Positions 20,730 through 33,009 of a DNA stretch of 64,000 bases are shown here, piece by piece. The number at the start of each line of letters is the position of its first letter. The stretch's first letter is position 1. Made by a program: the position numbers and the translations under genes. The notes beneath the pieces are model-generated. The model saw only the letters and a list, made by a program, of their open reading frames with translations. It ran no database searches and was not told the origin of the DNA. The stretch is from positions 248,001 to 312,000 of the forward strand of contig BCJJ01000015.1 in NCBI GenBank assembly GCA_039545355.1, in the 5' to 3' direction. The stretch is from Trichosporon coremiiforme. Taxonomy: Eukaryota > Basidiomycota > Tremellomycetes > Trichosporonales > Trichosporonaceae.

Positions 20730-23598
20730 TCACCACCCATGACTCCTGTAACTCGTATCATCGCGCCGCGCGAGCTCGCGGCGTACGCGTGCGCGCTCCA
20801 TCTCCTTCTGGTCCCCCTCGGTGCTGGAGCGCACCATGGCAGTGGGGGACGCGATGCTGCGGTCGCTGCCGCGCCGTCCGGGCGGACCGTTCAGGGTGAC
20901 GCTGCGCTGCTGCGTGCCGTGGACTCCGGGGCCGGCGCGCTCGCCGTGACTGCCATTGATACTGAGGCTGCTCTGGGTGCGGCCGAGCGCTTCGCCCTGC
21001 GCCGTCTCGTCCGTCGCTCGTGTTAAGGGACGCAAGAAGCCGCCGCCGAGGACGTTCGCGCGCTTGCGCGAGGTCTCGGGCGAAATTGAGGCTGTTGGCT
21101 GCAAAGGTGACGTGCTCCGCGACCCACCCGACGAGGAGGCAGGGTTGCGGGGATACTCGTAGTGACCCCTCGTCTGGATCAGATCGGGGTGACTGTTGTG
21201 CCGCTCGATCTCGGGTCCGCGCAGCTCCTCCCCGCCCGTGCTCAGCTGGAAGTTGCTGTTATGCCGCGATAACAGCGGGCCGTGCCTGCCGTCGCGGTAC
21301 TGTGCCAGGTTGACCGCGCTGTTGCTCGTCGGTAACCGGCTCATGTGTGTCGAGGGTGGCGGACGGGTATGCGGCCCGACGCCGCCCGACGACTTTTCGC
21401 GTTCCAGGATGATGTCTGTGGGGTCGGTTAGTGAAACGTCTCATCTCATATCTCGCACGGTCCCAGTACTCACTTCTTCGGAGGCTCTCCGACATTTCGC
21501 GCATGATGATCGTCCGTCGTCGCGTCGTGGGGGACAGCGGGCGGACGACCCCGTTCTCGTCCAGGGCCTGCCCCGAGGCGTTGCCGTTAGGTACGATCGG
21601 CACGCTGTTTCCGCCATTGTCCTTGGCCGCACGTTTCGCCGCGAGCTGATTCAGCTTGCGCTCCACAGCAGTCGACGCGAGGTAGTCGTCCTCGTCAGAT
21701 TCATCCGAGGATTCCATTTCCACGCCTTCCGGGCCGCGCTTCTCGTCACTGTGCCCGGAATTGTGGCTGCGGCGAGAGGTCACGCTGACACCCGTCTCGA
21801 CGGGCATCGCCGCTGTCGACTTGGAACGCATCAGGTTCGGCGGGCCCGCGGTCGGTGACTGGCCCATCATGGAGAAGTTGGCGTGGGTCGGGGCTCGTCG
21901 CAGACCTGGGGGCGCGGAGGTCTCCTCGTCCGCCTTGGTCAGATCCACCATGCTCTTGCCCGTCTTGAACTGGCGCGTCAACAGACCTTCGCCGCCCTGG
22001 GGTTGACCAAAGATCTGCTGTTTCGCGAACATTTCCCTCTGACGTTGAGCCTCGCGTTCAGCCTCCAGCCGCGCCTTCTCAGCCTGAAGTTGCTTCCTCG
22101 TCGCAGCCGAAACGGGCAGTTGGATGGGCAGCTGCATGCCGCGGCTCGTCTGACGGACCATGGGCTGAGCCTGAACCGGTTTGGGATCGCTGGGCGTTTC
22201 ATCCTCCCAGCCGTCATCATCGTCCTCGTCATCATCGTCCTCCCACTCGTCATCGTTGTCGTCCTCAGCCGCAGTCGTTGAATCGTCCTCCGCGTTACGG
22301 GCGGCGATTGCTTGAGCTGCGCGGCGCTTCTCGCCTTGAAAGCGGCCATGCATGGTCGCCATCGAGATCGCACGACGAGGGTCCTTCTTCTTGTTCATGA
22401 CAATAGCGTTTGAAGATTCAGATCCTCCCGACGGTGGCGTGGCACGGCTGGAACCAGCAGTTCCACCCGGCGGGGCAGTAGCCTTTGATGTAACCGGTTC
22501 GACGACAGGTGACGGTTGCGACTTTGGTGACTCAGACTCGCTCGCCTTCCCGGACGACGACTGAATGAAGAACCCGCCTCCCTTGCCCTTCCGTGTCCGA
22601 GGCTGTTTCTGGCCGTCGACAGCGCGGGCACCTTCTTCTTCCTCGACTTCGGCGACCTGAGGCTGCGTTGCGGCACGAGTTGCAGTGGTGCGGTCGGAAG
22701 CAACGCCTCCGAGCGATCCAACGCGGCTCGGAACAGGAGTCGGCTCAACGAGTCGGATCTCGAGATCGGGGACCGGGGTCAGCGCGCCGGCGGCGTTGTG
22801 CGGATGCTGAGACTGAGGAGAGTCCGCGGTCGGCGTCGCCGGAGGTAAGGCGTGGCCGGACTGATGCGGGTGCAGTGTCTGCTGCGTATCTGTGGGAGCG
22901 TGAGAGTCGGCGGTAGAGTGAGAATGCGAAAGCGAGTTGCTGGACTGCTGCTGCTGGCTCTTTGCGCTGCCGACCCAATCCTTGAAGCTCGAGTCGTCCT
23001 CGACCAGCAGCTTGAGGGTGCCGGCAAATGAGCGGCGTTCGGCACTCTTGTCACGGATAGGTCCAGGCTCTTGAGGTGTGCGCACGCTGGCAGATGACGC
23101 CGTGTCGATAGAGCTCGACCTGCGGCGGCGCTGTGGTCTGCTCCAGTGCCTGAGGAGCAAAGTCAGCCGACCTCTCGGTCGCACACACAGACTGTGCTAG
23201 CCGGTGCGGGCAGGTTGCGAGCGGGGCGCGTTCAAGGGCGCGCGCCCGTCTGTAAACTCACCTCCACGTGAGGTTCTCGAGCCGCTCGGCGTCCTTGACG
23301 ACGTCTTGCGCGCGGGAGATGACTGGTGGAGATATCAGCACGACAAAAGAGGGCTAACGCAAAGCCGCTTCGCGGCCAGTCAGCTGATCAACGAACCGTT
23401 CCAGATGGCAGGGATGTCCTCGTCCTGTGGCGTTTGGCGGCCGGTCGGGGCGAGGGTGAGGAGGGGAGTATTCTTGGATTGGGTGCGAGAGGATGCACGA
23501 GATGCGGAGCGCGACGAGGTGGGAGGGTCCGGGTCGGTCGGCTCGCCCGTGGAGGGTTGAGACGCGGGCGTCTCGTCTGCGGTAGTAGCGTGAGACAT
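20730..23598 (-). CDS. DUF1752 / areA GATA-like domain protein
   Basis: Exons 23397-23598, 23262-23322, 21474-23149 and 20730-21415 join to 874 aa. Residues ~62-95 carry the fungal DUF1752 signature (IPAIWNVISRAQDVVKDAE, then LENLTWRHW), which is assembled correctly across the first two introns. Downstream are a Gln-rich Ser patch, a very acidic Asp/Glu/Trp segment (around EWEDDDDEDDDDGWEDE), a Glu/Arg helix (KARLEAEREAQRQREM) and a long Ser/Thr-rich tail. Proteins with this domain are linked to nitrogen and TOR-dependent signalling in ascomycetes. A regulatory, probably phosphorylated, role is inferred. The upstream region is strongly pyrimidine-rich on the coding strand. The splice model gives no stops and conserved motif continuity. 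Confidence 0.85.
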
Positions 23599-26500
23599 GG
23601 TTGCCGGGCTGCTCTGTCGAGGATGGAGGGATGGTGAGGAGCGCTTGAATGGTCGGGGTCGGGCGCGGGAAATGGCGTCGACTGGTGACAGGCAGGGAAT
23701 GGGCACAGGCGGACGGCCGCGTTGAGGAAAGTGTAGGTGCGGCTCGGGAGATGGGACTAGAGTCGAAGTTGTGGGAGAGATCTTGTCGGGCGGTCGGCGT
23801 GCAGCCTGTTCTACGCGTTGATGATTAGGTGCATGGTCGAGGGGGGCGGGGCGGTGGGGAGGAGGTGCTGTGGTGGTGGTGGGTGTGGAGGTGGGGATGA
23901 GGGGAGAATGGTGTCCGTGGGTGGACGGGTACCGTTGGTCGCTCTTAGGTGCAATGAGACAAGAGATGTGAAGAGGTGAGGTAGTAAGGAGTAGTGAGGA
24001 GTTGTCGAGTAGATGCAGCCGTTGGGCAACGATAAGTCTGGGTTGCGGCCGGGAAGGAAAAGCCGGGAGTCGGGTCGTGCCCGCGCTTCAGCTTGAGGCT
24101 GTAGGGCGTTTAGGGCCAAGGCCGACCCTTACCGCTGGGTGTCTGGGGTGTCTGGGGTGTCTGGACTGGAGTGCGCAGAGTGGGGAACCACCACCGGCGT
24201 CTAATCACGGGGACACGGGTTCTAGTCGCCCGTCCGGGCCGTCCAGTCCTTCCCCTCTCCACCTTGCCCGTAATCTGCACCGATTAGTTCGATTTACTCG
24301 TTCTTTTTGATTTCCTTGCCACCAATTGTCATTTCTATGCATTCGCCATTAGCCGCATGTAGTCCAGACTCTGATTGACTCGGCATGTCACTCTCCCCAC
24401 CTGCCTTTCGGCCGGCCCGTCATTTTTCTATTCACGCATCGATGGCTGAGAGAAGTCGCAGCACAGCCCAACCCATTGCAGCATTGCAGACCAGACAGCG
24501 GATGTCGATCCGTCGACCCTAGCACGCTCATCGGGTCTGACTCCCAGCGGCCAGCTGTGAGGCAGCCTTAGTGAGGAGCCGCCTCGTCATAACGCTGGCG
24601 TAGTTGGCGCATCTGGCGTATCTGGCGTATGGGGCACAACGCACTGGCGTCCTTCCCTGATGCCGAGCACAGATCTGCCGTATGCTGGGCACTGCATGAT
24701 GCAATGATGCAATCAGTGTGAGCGGCGTCCTGCTGCGGAGCGTACGGGGGGGAGCGGAGGGAGCTTCCAGAACCCCGGAACATGCGGAACAGGAATAGCA
24801 CCGGCATCGTCGGCGGGGATCGTGTGAGCTGCCGCTGCATTTTCCAGCGCTCAACAGAACGGGAATCATCCACTGCTGTGTTGCATGCGCTGCGTGTGCA
24901 GATCGGCCTCTCTGTGGTGCGATCCTGGGTCGCCGGTCCTGAGCCGACCCTGCTGACTCGTTCCTACGAGTCTCTGGGGTAACATGTCCCTGAGCTCGAC
25001 GTCTGAACATCTGCACGTCTCTTCGTGTTTGCAATCAAGGCTCATGGTATCGCGAGCCCGAGCGCGGGTATGTCCGGCACTGTCGCTGGCGCTAGGTGCA
25101 CCGCTCGTCATGTGATCCGGAGGACCCGGGGGTACTGGGGTTTGTCGACTCATCCGTCGCTTAGCCCGCCGTCGCTTAATGCGTCCAACAAGCGACGGCA
25201 TGACCGTGTCAGCTGACCACCTCGGATCCTCGGAGCCGCCACAGTCCGCAGCACCAAGCAGTCCGATTCGGGCATCTGCAATGCAAGTGGCACAAGTGTG
25301 TGTGATCCATCAAATGTAGACTCGGACAGTGGGACTGCACAGTGGGGCTTGAAAATCTGCACAAATCGTCAACCGTCGACGTTCCTGTGGAGGGCACGGG
25401 GGCACGAGCATACGCCGGCCCTTCCCTGCGGCTTGGTGTTAGCGGGGAAGGGGAATGAGCAGATCTGTCACTTCGGCGGACATCGCAACCCGACTGGCTG
25501 GTGCTGCGCTCCTCCGCTCACCGGGGCTGGGCTGATTGCGCAGGTCCGAATCGGAGGAGCACGAGCACAGCGGGGCCGGCGCAGCGTGCTGTGCCCAGGC
25601 TCGCCAGCGGGTAGGCACAGACCCTCAAGACCCTGGGAAATACCGCCGGCATATGCCTTGACGCTGACACTGCTGCCAGATCGCCGACAGCCGTTCTCGG
25701 CGGGCCCGGCAGGTCTGGACATAGAGGCGGTGCATGCTGATCGCCGAGAGGGAGCTATGCGTTTGCCATTCGCCACATGTGCACTTGGAACTCCAGTGCC
25801 AAGCCTGACCCGCCGGTCGAGCACTCGGCAACATCACCGGCATCCAACCGCGGACCACACCGGCAGTGGTGCCTCTCCGCATGCTCCGCATTCTTCGGAG
25901 AATTCTGACGAACTCAGTTTTACCAACCACCTGCGGCGCAGAACAGATCTGCGTTTCTTGGCGGCGGCGTTCTTCGTCATCACGATGCTTCAGCCGCTGC
26001 CAAGTTTCATTCGCCGCTGCGTTTGCCGCGGAGTGACCGCGCCAGGCTGAAGCCATGCAGCTATCTTGATCCCGAGTGGTTGACCGACCAAGTGGAGATG
26101 ACGGTGCGGCGCTCGCCGAGCCGGCGATCAACATCGGTCCCCGCAGTTCGGGGCTTGTCGTGTGCCGACTCGAAGTGAGGAGGAAGGGGGATGCGCATAT
26201 GCGCATACTGGTGTTCTGCTGTACGGGGGCAGCAGCGGCATGAAAATCTTCAGTCTTCAGCTTCAGTATCCCCCATTCGTGCCTCCGCAGTCCCCACGTG
26301 CCCGACGTGCCCGAAGGGACGGTAGGCGGATCGAAAGGACGTCAGGTCGAATCAGATCTGCACCGGTCGTGGAACGTCACGCAGCAGCGGGTCATGAACG
26401 GGACACCGGCCACCGGAGCACGACGGGGAAGCACCAGAGACCATGATAACCGGAGTCAACCAGAGTGGGGGAGTAAGGGACGATCTGCGCTGGAATCAGT

Positions 26501-27582
26501 CGTAGTTCCTCGTCCGGCGATAGGCGCGTGGTGGGCAGTCACCACTCGTTCCAGCCGCCGGGCGGCTGATCTTCATTCCTAGATCAGGCGCGGGACAAGT
26601 GGTGTGATTCCCGCAAAGCAAGCTTTCAACATAGACCCTAGGTTGCTTCAGAGGGTCAGATTAGCTTCGGTGTTGGATGTTGAATTCAGCTTGAGTCGGC
26701 AACTGGGAGCGGCTCGAATTGAGCACAGAGATTCACCATGGGCTAATCTTGGACCATGACGACGATGCATCTTGTGCGAGGAATGCCGAGAGTGTGGGTG
26801 CTGCTCTGACTGACTGGCTGCGAAGGTCCGGGATCTGCGTGTCTCCACTTTGAGATCCGGGATAACAGTTGCGCACTAATTTCGCATGCAGCCAAGCCGA
26901 TGATCACACAGAAGCAAGTCACCCAGCGTCGAAGCGGCGCAGCAGTGGGGCGTTTGGTCGCTGCTCTTTCGGAAGCACACCGGACTCTTACATCCCGCGC
27001 GCAGCAGCGACCGGAGCAAGTCGGGATGCTTGGAATGTTGGAAGACGAACAAGTGGAAGGAGGCGGTAGCGAACAACGACCGGGGGCTAGGCTTGCTGCC
27101 GAGCTATTGGGGCCAAGGGTGCCGAGCGGAATGGAGCCTAGTCTGGCAACATGGCATGTTGACATGCCCAGTTTGTCTCTCATGGAGGCTCAGAGCTCAG
27201 AGGCTGAGCGTCCCCAAGAGTTGGAAACTGGGAAAGGCATACGATCACCCCTCGACTGCCAGACCTGCAACGTGAGCAGCAGCATAACGACCCAGTCACG
27301 CAACGGCGAATGTGCAGATCAGCGCTTACTAGCCCCCTCGTGCTAACTCTGTTCCGCTCCGGAGGTACGGAGCTACGGAGCCAAGATTGCGCAAACGTCG
27401 GATCAGCGTCAGAAAGAGGCGAAGCGGAACATGTAGTCGTGCGATCGTTGACCTGGTGGGATCTGGGGAATGCTGCGTACTCCTTCTGTCCCTTCTGTCC
27501 TCGGTATTCGAGGTGTTGCTGTTGCGCGTTGCGCTTTGCGCTTGCCCGCCCCCGCCCCCGCTCACCTCGCTCGGCGAGCTTG

Positions 27583-28378
27583 GCTCCTATCGTCCTTTGT
27601 CTCCATCGCCCGCTTCACCGCCTAGGACCGAGCTGGCTGAGCTGTTGAACGCGATCGTACGTCTCAAGGTAGATATCTGGGCGGTCAGCCCCGGTGCGGT
27701 GATGTGGCAGTATGGCGTTTGTCAGTGGTGAGCTCGGTCAAGAGGGTGAGTGGGTGGATAACTATGGGCAGAGTGTATATCTGGCATGGCTGATTCTGAT
27801 GGAAGGCATTGGTGTACCCGCGGGTTGACGACTACGAGCCTACCCTGCGGCCCGTGGTAGTCGCACGACGCGTCGCATGCCAGCATGCCAGACTTAGACA
27901 GAAAGGCACATGCCTCGGATGGCTCATAACGCCAGACTCACCAGATGGGCGTCCTTATCCCCAAAGTTCAACGACGCGGCCATGGGTAGGTGTGCAACAC
28001 TCATGAGCAGGACCTCGTAGATCACCGTACCCCAAGAGCTGATGAATATAGTCTCGGCGCTCTCCGCAGGTCTCGACCTGCGCTAACTTATCAGTAATTC
28101 GGGATCAGGCAGAAAGTGTCCACATACCTCTCGCTGAACATACCCCGCGCCTCAAGAGTGTAAGACTTGTCTCAGCGCGCAACCATTCAGCGCCATCGAA
28201 CTTCATGAATGCTAGCGCGCGCTCATACCTGCAGCCATATAGCCATAGCAGCCACGGGCAACTCGGCCCCAGCGATAGCGACTAACCCCTGCACGCCTGC
28301 ACGCCAGCGCCGAGGGCCGAGGACGGTTTCGCCGTGAATAACGATTTCGGCGACATACCCATTCCTGAATGCGTCGTC
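27583..28378 (-). pseudogene. Exon-like fragments of a possible hydrophobic protein
   Basis: The best piece is 27942-28082: 47 codons, bounded by an acceptor (ataagttag) and a GTGAGT donor, encoding SAETIFISSWGTVIYEVLL and following residues, a likely membrane helix. Upstream, about 28229-28378 encodes AFRNGYVAEIVIHGE and a second hydrophobic stretch before a GTATGA donor. Downstream, 27844 onward follows a CCGCAG acceptor and could continue to a Ser-rich tail. Joining the first two pieces needs a 28-nt intron, shorter than any convincing intron here, and no credible N-terminal exon was found. It may be a decayed gene or a badly modelled real one. No family recognised. Confidence 0.25.
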
Positions 28379-28420
28379 CTGAGCTAGCTGATCTCCTGCA
28401 ACCCGATCTGGAACTGTCAA

Positions 28421-28521
28421 GCTCCTGCGGGCTCCTGCAGACTGATTCGGAACTCCTGCATCTCCTGTAGAGTCCTGTAGTGTCCTGCAGAGTCCTGCAG
28501 AGTCCTGCAGAGAGTCCTGCA
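28421..28521. repeat. 10-bp CCTGCAG-type tandem repeat
   Basis: Imperfect head-to-tail units of about 10 bp. The core array (28461-28510) is five units of the form agtcctgcag, flanked by degenerate ctcctgcat and gctcctgcgg units. A related array occurs at 33948-33990 in the second gene-poor block. Confidence 0.85.
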
Positions 28522-29577
28522 AAGCGATCTGGGATAGATGTCCTGGCTGGGGACTGTGGCGCCCGGGCGCCGCGAGCGCCAGACGCCACGCCGGTATCCC
28601 GGTGGCCCGGTGGTCCCTCCCCCTCTTACCCTCACAAGCCTTCACAAGCCCTCGCAAGCCAGGCAGTCACCATGTCCGCACTCCCACATGGTGCAAACGG
28701 CCCGAATATCTCCCGACCCCCTGCTCGTCTCCGGCGCTTCCCCCGCGTGTCCGCGGGGAACTGGCCGAGTCAACGCCAAAGAAGCGTCTGCGACACCACT
28801 CAGAGCGCTCTGAATGCCAGGGACGAACGCGGACTGGTTCTCGCGCCTCCGCAGCAGGTACCCAGCAGGGCTACCCGGATACCTAGCAGGTGCCCAGTGG
28901 GGCGTGGCAGGTAACCCAGACACCACAGGAGCTGCCCTCGACAGGTCTGGCGGCGGCGCCACCCGGTGTATCCCGGTACTTCCGGCGTGTCGCTGCCTCG
29001 TATCGTGGACCCAAACGGTAGTGCTCACGGCGCGCTCGCACTCGTGTCTCATCCTTGTGCTCGATGTTACTGGACGCGGACGGTGCTGAAACCGGAGGCG
29101 GATGACTAAGGACGCGCAATGCAGGACTCACTCGTAGCAACAATGGACGCGCAGCACTCCGCACATTTCGTGCGGTTCGCTCGCGGGCGGGGTGCTCGGC
29201 AAACTCTGTTGCATAGCAAAAGACTACAAAACTTTGCCGTTCGGAGCCCAAAAGAGTAGTCGTGGCGACGTAAACTGCAGTGCCTTGTGGTGAAAGCTTT
29301 CTTCCGATAAAACGAGTACGACGTCAAACTGAGTGCGCCCAGCGCAGGTTGTGAATATAAGAGAGGAGGAAGAGGAGAGGATGTAGTGAGAGGGTATTCG
29401 CCTTGATATAAAGGGGTATCGAGGTGGGGGTGAATGAGCATGCGCCCATGCCTACTTGTACAGACATGGAAGAGTGTGAGATTGTAGTCTGAATATTATG
29501 GAGAAAGGTTGTACTACTAAGAACTTAATGCTCGAAGAATAACTTCAGTCGAGCTTTGACGGGCTTGGCGAAAGCAA

Positions 29578-31209
29578 TCAAGTCGCCAAAGTAAGCTCAC
29601 TCACAAAGCTCTGACCCTCATACGCACTAGGGTACGTGTACGACTGCGTAGCAGTCGGCGTGGGGTACGAAGCAGCGGGCGGGGTGGACGAGCCGTAGCT
29701 GCTAGGAGCAGGAGGGTACGCCACCGCCTGGTAGCCATAGGTAGCAGCGCCAGTGGTGGAGTTGGGGGTCGCGTACTGGTACGCAGACGCCGCGGGCGTG
29801 CTCGCGGTCGTCGTCGGGGTGCCGTAAGCCATGTCAGGAACGAACGGGCGATAATAGGTCGCAGACGTGCTCGACAGAGACGAGGGCGAGGCGTTAGCGG
29901 CCGTCGTCGGCATGGCGATCGCACCGACTCCGTTCCAGCCAGCGTACGGCGAAGTCGATGGGGTGGGGGGCTGCTGCTCAATCTGGTAAGAGTGAACAGG
30001 AGCGTAGATGTTCTGGTGCGAGCCCAGAGGGGAGACCTGCAGCTCGTGCTTTCCGCGCTTGATCGGGCGGGAGCTGTAGTCGAGGTTCTCCTTGTTGGCG
30101 AGGGGCATACGAGAAAGGTCGTAGTCGGCGTTGTCAAAGGGGCGCTTGCCAGAGTTCGAAGAGGCTGAAGGAGACTTCTCGAAGAACTCGACAGTAATCT
30201 CGCTCCAGGCGGGAACAGTCTCGTCGAACGCGAAGCCCTTGCTCTTGCACTCGCGCATGCGGTCCTCGACAGCCTTCCGAACCTCCTTGGCGATCAGGTA
30301 GATCTGGCGGAGCTCGTAGTGCTGGCGGGGGGGAATGGCGGAAGCGATCTCGGCGGTGGCAAAGTGGAGACGCGAGATCGTCAGCTCGCGGGCGTCGGGG
30401 GAAGTGGCAATCTTGCCGGATCCTTCGGCGCGCGCCTTGCTGGCCTGCATGATGATGGATGACAGCAGTCGCGGCCGCTCATCCTTGTGCAGGTGGTCGG
30501 GCTCGATGTGTCGCATTCCGGTGGGCCACCAAGGAGGGGGCTTGCCCTCGTTACCCTTCTTGTCCTTGTAGGGGAACTTGGTCTGCTTCTTCGGCTCGAC
30601 GACCTTGATCCAAGCCTTGAGCACGTTTGCGCAGACGCCCTGGCCAAGGTGCTCAAAACGCATGCTGTACTCCTGCTCGAGGGTGTCGGGTCGGAGGGTC
30701 ACAGACGAAACGGGGCGAGCGGGGGAGGACTTTGACGACGTGGGGAAGCTAGAGACGACGGGAGCGCCGCCCATAGCGACGACGGAGGAAGTTTCAGACC
30801 CAGAGGCTCCAGGCACACCAAGGTCCGAAACACTGACTTCGCCGTCTTCGTTGTCATCGTCGTTGTCCTCGTCTTCGCCCTCGCCCTCAACACCGAAACG
30901 CTTCTCTTGACGCTCGACCTCCTGCCAGCGCTCGACGTTCCTGGCCTGAATGGCGCTAGAACGCTTACGCAGAACATCCCAGTTGATCACGCCGTCCGTC
31001 CTCTGCTGGTTCGTGTCGTCGTAGAAGTGCTCACTCGCATGCACCTCAATGTTTCCCTTTGGCGTGACACAGAGCAGAAGGTAGTGCGAGCCGTCGACGT
31101 GGGAGGCCTTGTTGGCCGCCTTCGTGACAAACTCGCGCTTCGTCTTCCAATGGCGGTTGCACTTGGCAACGCTGTGGTAGGGCTCCTCGCGCGAAGGGAT
31201 GCGGGGCAT
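29578..31209 (-). CDS. DUF2841 (YDR124W-like helical bundle) protein
   Basis: Single-exon gene of 543 aa. Residues ~1-90 form a conserved globular head (HYLLLCVTPKGNIEVHASE). Residues ~95-130 are acidic. The DUF2841 region follows at ~190-260 with KAWIKVVEPKKQTKFPYKDK, PPWWPTGMRHIEPDHL and KDERPRLL, and continues into predicted helices to ~350. The C-terminal ~150 residues are Tyr/Ser/Pro/Thr/Ala-rich and disordered. The family is fungal, related to yeast YDR124W and Aspergillus hrmA-associated proteins; molecular function is unknown, possibly transcriptional. The last codons include a GTGAGT that could act as a donor, so the final ~8 residues may differ. The upstream ~900 bp is CT-rich on the coding strand with a TTTAAA box. 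Confidence 0.85.
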   Translation of the reverse strand: MPRIPSREEPYHSVAKCNRHWKTKREFVTKAANKASHVDGSHYLLLCVTPKGNIEVHASEHFYDDTNQQRTDGVINWDVLRKRSSAIQARNVERWQEVERQEKRFGVEGEGEDEDNDDDNEDGEVSVSDLGVPGASGSETSSVVAMGGAPVVSSFPTSSKSSPARPVSSVTLRPDTLEQEYSMRFEHLGQGVCANVLKAWIKVVEPKKQTKFPYKDKKGNEGKPPPWWPTGMRHIEPDHLHKDERPRLLSSIIMQASKARAEGSGKIATSPDARELTISRLHFATAEIASAIPPRQHYELRQIYLIAKEVRKAVEDRMRECKSKGFAFDETVPAWSEITVEFFEKSPSASSNSGKRPFDNADYDLSRMPLANKENLDYSSRPIKRGKHELQVSPLGSHQNIYAPVHSYQIEQQPPTPSTSPYAGWNGVGAIAMPTTAANASPSSLSSTSATYYRPFVPDMAYGTPTTTASTPAASAYQYATPNSTTGAATYGYQAVAYPPAPSSYGSSTPPAASYPTPTATQSYTYPSAYEGQSFVSELTLAT

Positions 31210-31659
31210 GGTGTCTGCTTGTCACTGTGAGTCAGCATTGTCCCCGCATGTGCGTGTGCATGGAAATTTAGGGTTGCCGCGCGCTCGCGTTGCATAAACA
31301 AAGACTCAAGAACGAGGGTGTGTCTGTGCGCCGGCTACGCGTAGTGAACAAAAGCCGCCACCGAAAGTTGAAGGCGGTGGTCTCGGCACGCCTCGGAGGG
31401 TGGGGATAGGAATTCAACAGAAGGAGTATCAAACATTCGAAAGGAAGGAAAGCGGATCGCTTTCGTTCCGATGGGAATGTGTACGGCGCGTCCACTCACA
31501 TCTGAGGAAGTATGGTAGTAGAGTCGATTGGTTTGTACTGGTTGGTGACCCGGATTTGGGAGCGGCGGGTTCTCAGCGCGCAGACAGAGTCGACCGAAGC
31601 CGGGTGGGGGTTTGTGTGCTTTTGATGAGACTGGGCCTGTCGTTACACAGCGTTAAGTG

Positions 31660-32080
31660 ATGAGTTGAATGTGCTGATGATTGATGATTTGATCTGAATG
31701 AGTTGATGTGGGAGGAGGGGGGTGCTCGAGGCGGGGTTGTTGGTTGAGAGAGGTTTGGGTTTAGTCGGAGACTTGTTGAGAGAGGAGGTTGGGTGGTTGA
31801 CTAGACGCTCAGCGTGCTTTGTCGGGGGGGTGACTGTTGCCGGAAGGTTTAAAGGAGTGTAGGTGGGTTAGTCAAAGGGAATGAAGAACAAGGCGAGGTA
31901 GGAGGGAGGGAAGGAGGAAGTCGAAGAGGGTGGGGAGGAGGAAGGAAGAAAGACGATGGGATCGAAGAAAGAGTGAGAGTGTGTGGTGGTGGTGGTGAAA
32001 GGACGAGTGTTGGTAGGCAGGCAGCAGGTGCAGGCGTCTGGTCTGGCGCCAGACGGTGAGGGGCACGGAGGGCATGGAGG
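31660..32080. promoter_or_regulatory. Long purine-rich tract upstream of the DUF2841 gene
   Basis: About 420 bp with the plus strand dominated by A and G (for example gaggtaggagggagggaagg). On the coding strand of the DUF2841 gene it is therefore CT-rich. TTTAAA lies at 31848-31853, 640 bp before the ATG. Such CT-rich leaders are common near transcription starts of highly regulated fungal genes. A long 5' UTR is likely. Confidence 0.45.
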
Positions 32081-32578
32081 CGACTGGATCCTGGTGCCTG
32101 GCGTCCTGGGTGTGTCCTGGGTTTCCTGGAGGAAGCCGGCCGGAGGCCAGGGCAGGGTCTCTGGCGATTCGAGCCAGGGGACGGCCAGAGGGGCCAGTGG
32201 GGCCAGAGCGTCAGGGTTGGTCAGCGCAGGAGGACCGAGGACGCAGGGCAACTTGAGAGGGCCGTGCTCTGGCCTTGAATGACCTGGTCACTTGGATGAC
32301 ACAGTTGTGTGCATGGCCTTGCATTGCGGGCCTGCAGGGAGGGCTGGGGAGAGCCCTTTTGGTGCGCTCGTGCAGTACCAATTGCAGCAGAACTCGGCCC
32401 TGGTCTGCCTCCTCCCACCCACTTTGCGAGCTTGCGCGGTCTCCTCCACTCCCTCTCCCACTCACTTGGTCGCCGGCCATGGCACATCTAGCACTGCAGG
32501 GAGCACAGAGAGAGCAACGATACGAGGCTCGTGCGTAGCCGTATACCAATTCCGTCCACCTCCCTTGCCCTTGCTCAC

Positions 32579-33009
32579 TCACGCGCCAGCCACCATCCAT
32601 CTGGCTCCATTGATCCACAGATCCACAAAGGCCTCGCACACTTCCCCGGCCAGCGACATGGCGACAGTCCCAGCCGTGCCAGCCAGCTCCGTATCCATAT
32701 CCGCCATCGCTCTGCCTCGTCCGGGTTCTCCGGGTCCTCCGGGTGCGCGGCGCATCAGAGTTAGCTTCTCGTACAGCTCGCGAGCTTGTATCGCGCCCGT
32801 CCGAGTATCCGAGCTTGCGCTGCATTCGGGTGATGGTATCCCAGGGCCCATTATGTGATTGCGTCGGGACATGCCAGGGGCCAGCGAACCCAGTCACTTG
32901 CCATCCTGCTTGCGGCCAGCAACCGCTCATCCTCACGAGTAAGCGCAAGCGCGATGATGACTGCTGTCAGATGCATAGATGCCCGCTGGGCCGGTGGGAG
33001 TTCCGACAT
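32579..33009 (-). pseudogene. Exon-like fragments, unrecognised protein
   Basis: An ATG at 33009 opens MSELPPAQRASMHLTAVII and continues about 35 codons in good composition. A second segment, about 32784-32583, encodes RELYEKLTLMRR and then a hydrophobic/acidic stretch (GEVCEAFVDLWINGARWM), ending at a GTGAGT donor. A 115-nt intron (GTGACT donor, tacaag acceptor) would join them in frame. No family is recognised, and flanking exons were not found. It may be a relic or an unannotated small gene. Confidence 0.22.

Larger units (their letters stand above)
23599..29577. other. Gene-poor block 1 (about 6 kb)
   Basis: No complete gene is supportable. The first ~400 bp (23600-24000) is purine-rich on the plus strand and is probably the CT-rich leader/promoter of the DUF1752 gene. 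Short-period repeats include gtctggg units near 24140-24170 and ggcgtatct units near 24600-24635. A 10-bp CCTGCAG-type array (28421-28521) and exon-like minus-strand fragments (27.5-28.4 kb) are listed separately. A GATATAAAGG box on the plus strand at about 29405-29414 has no associated gene. The rest has overlapping ORFs on both strands with no recognisable domains. Confidence 0.5.

Noticed and set aside
28201..28228. 28-nt candidate intron joining two exon-like fragments
   Set aside because: Shorter than any well-supported intron here and lacks a clear branch site, so the joined gene model was not accepted as a functional CDS.
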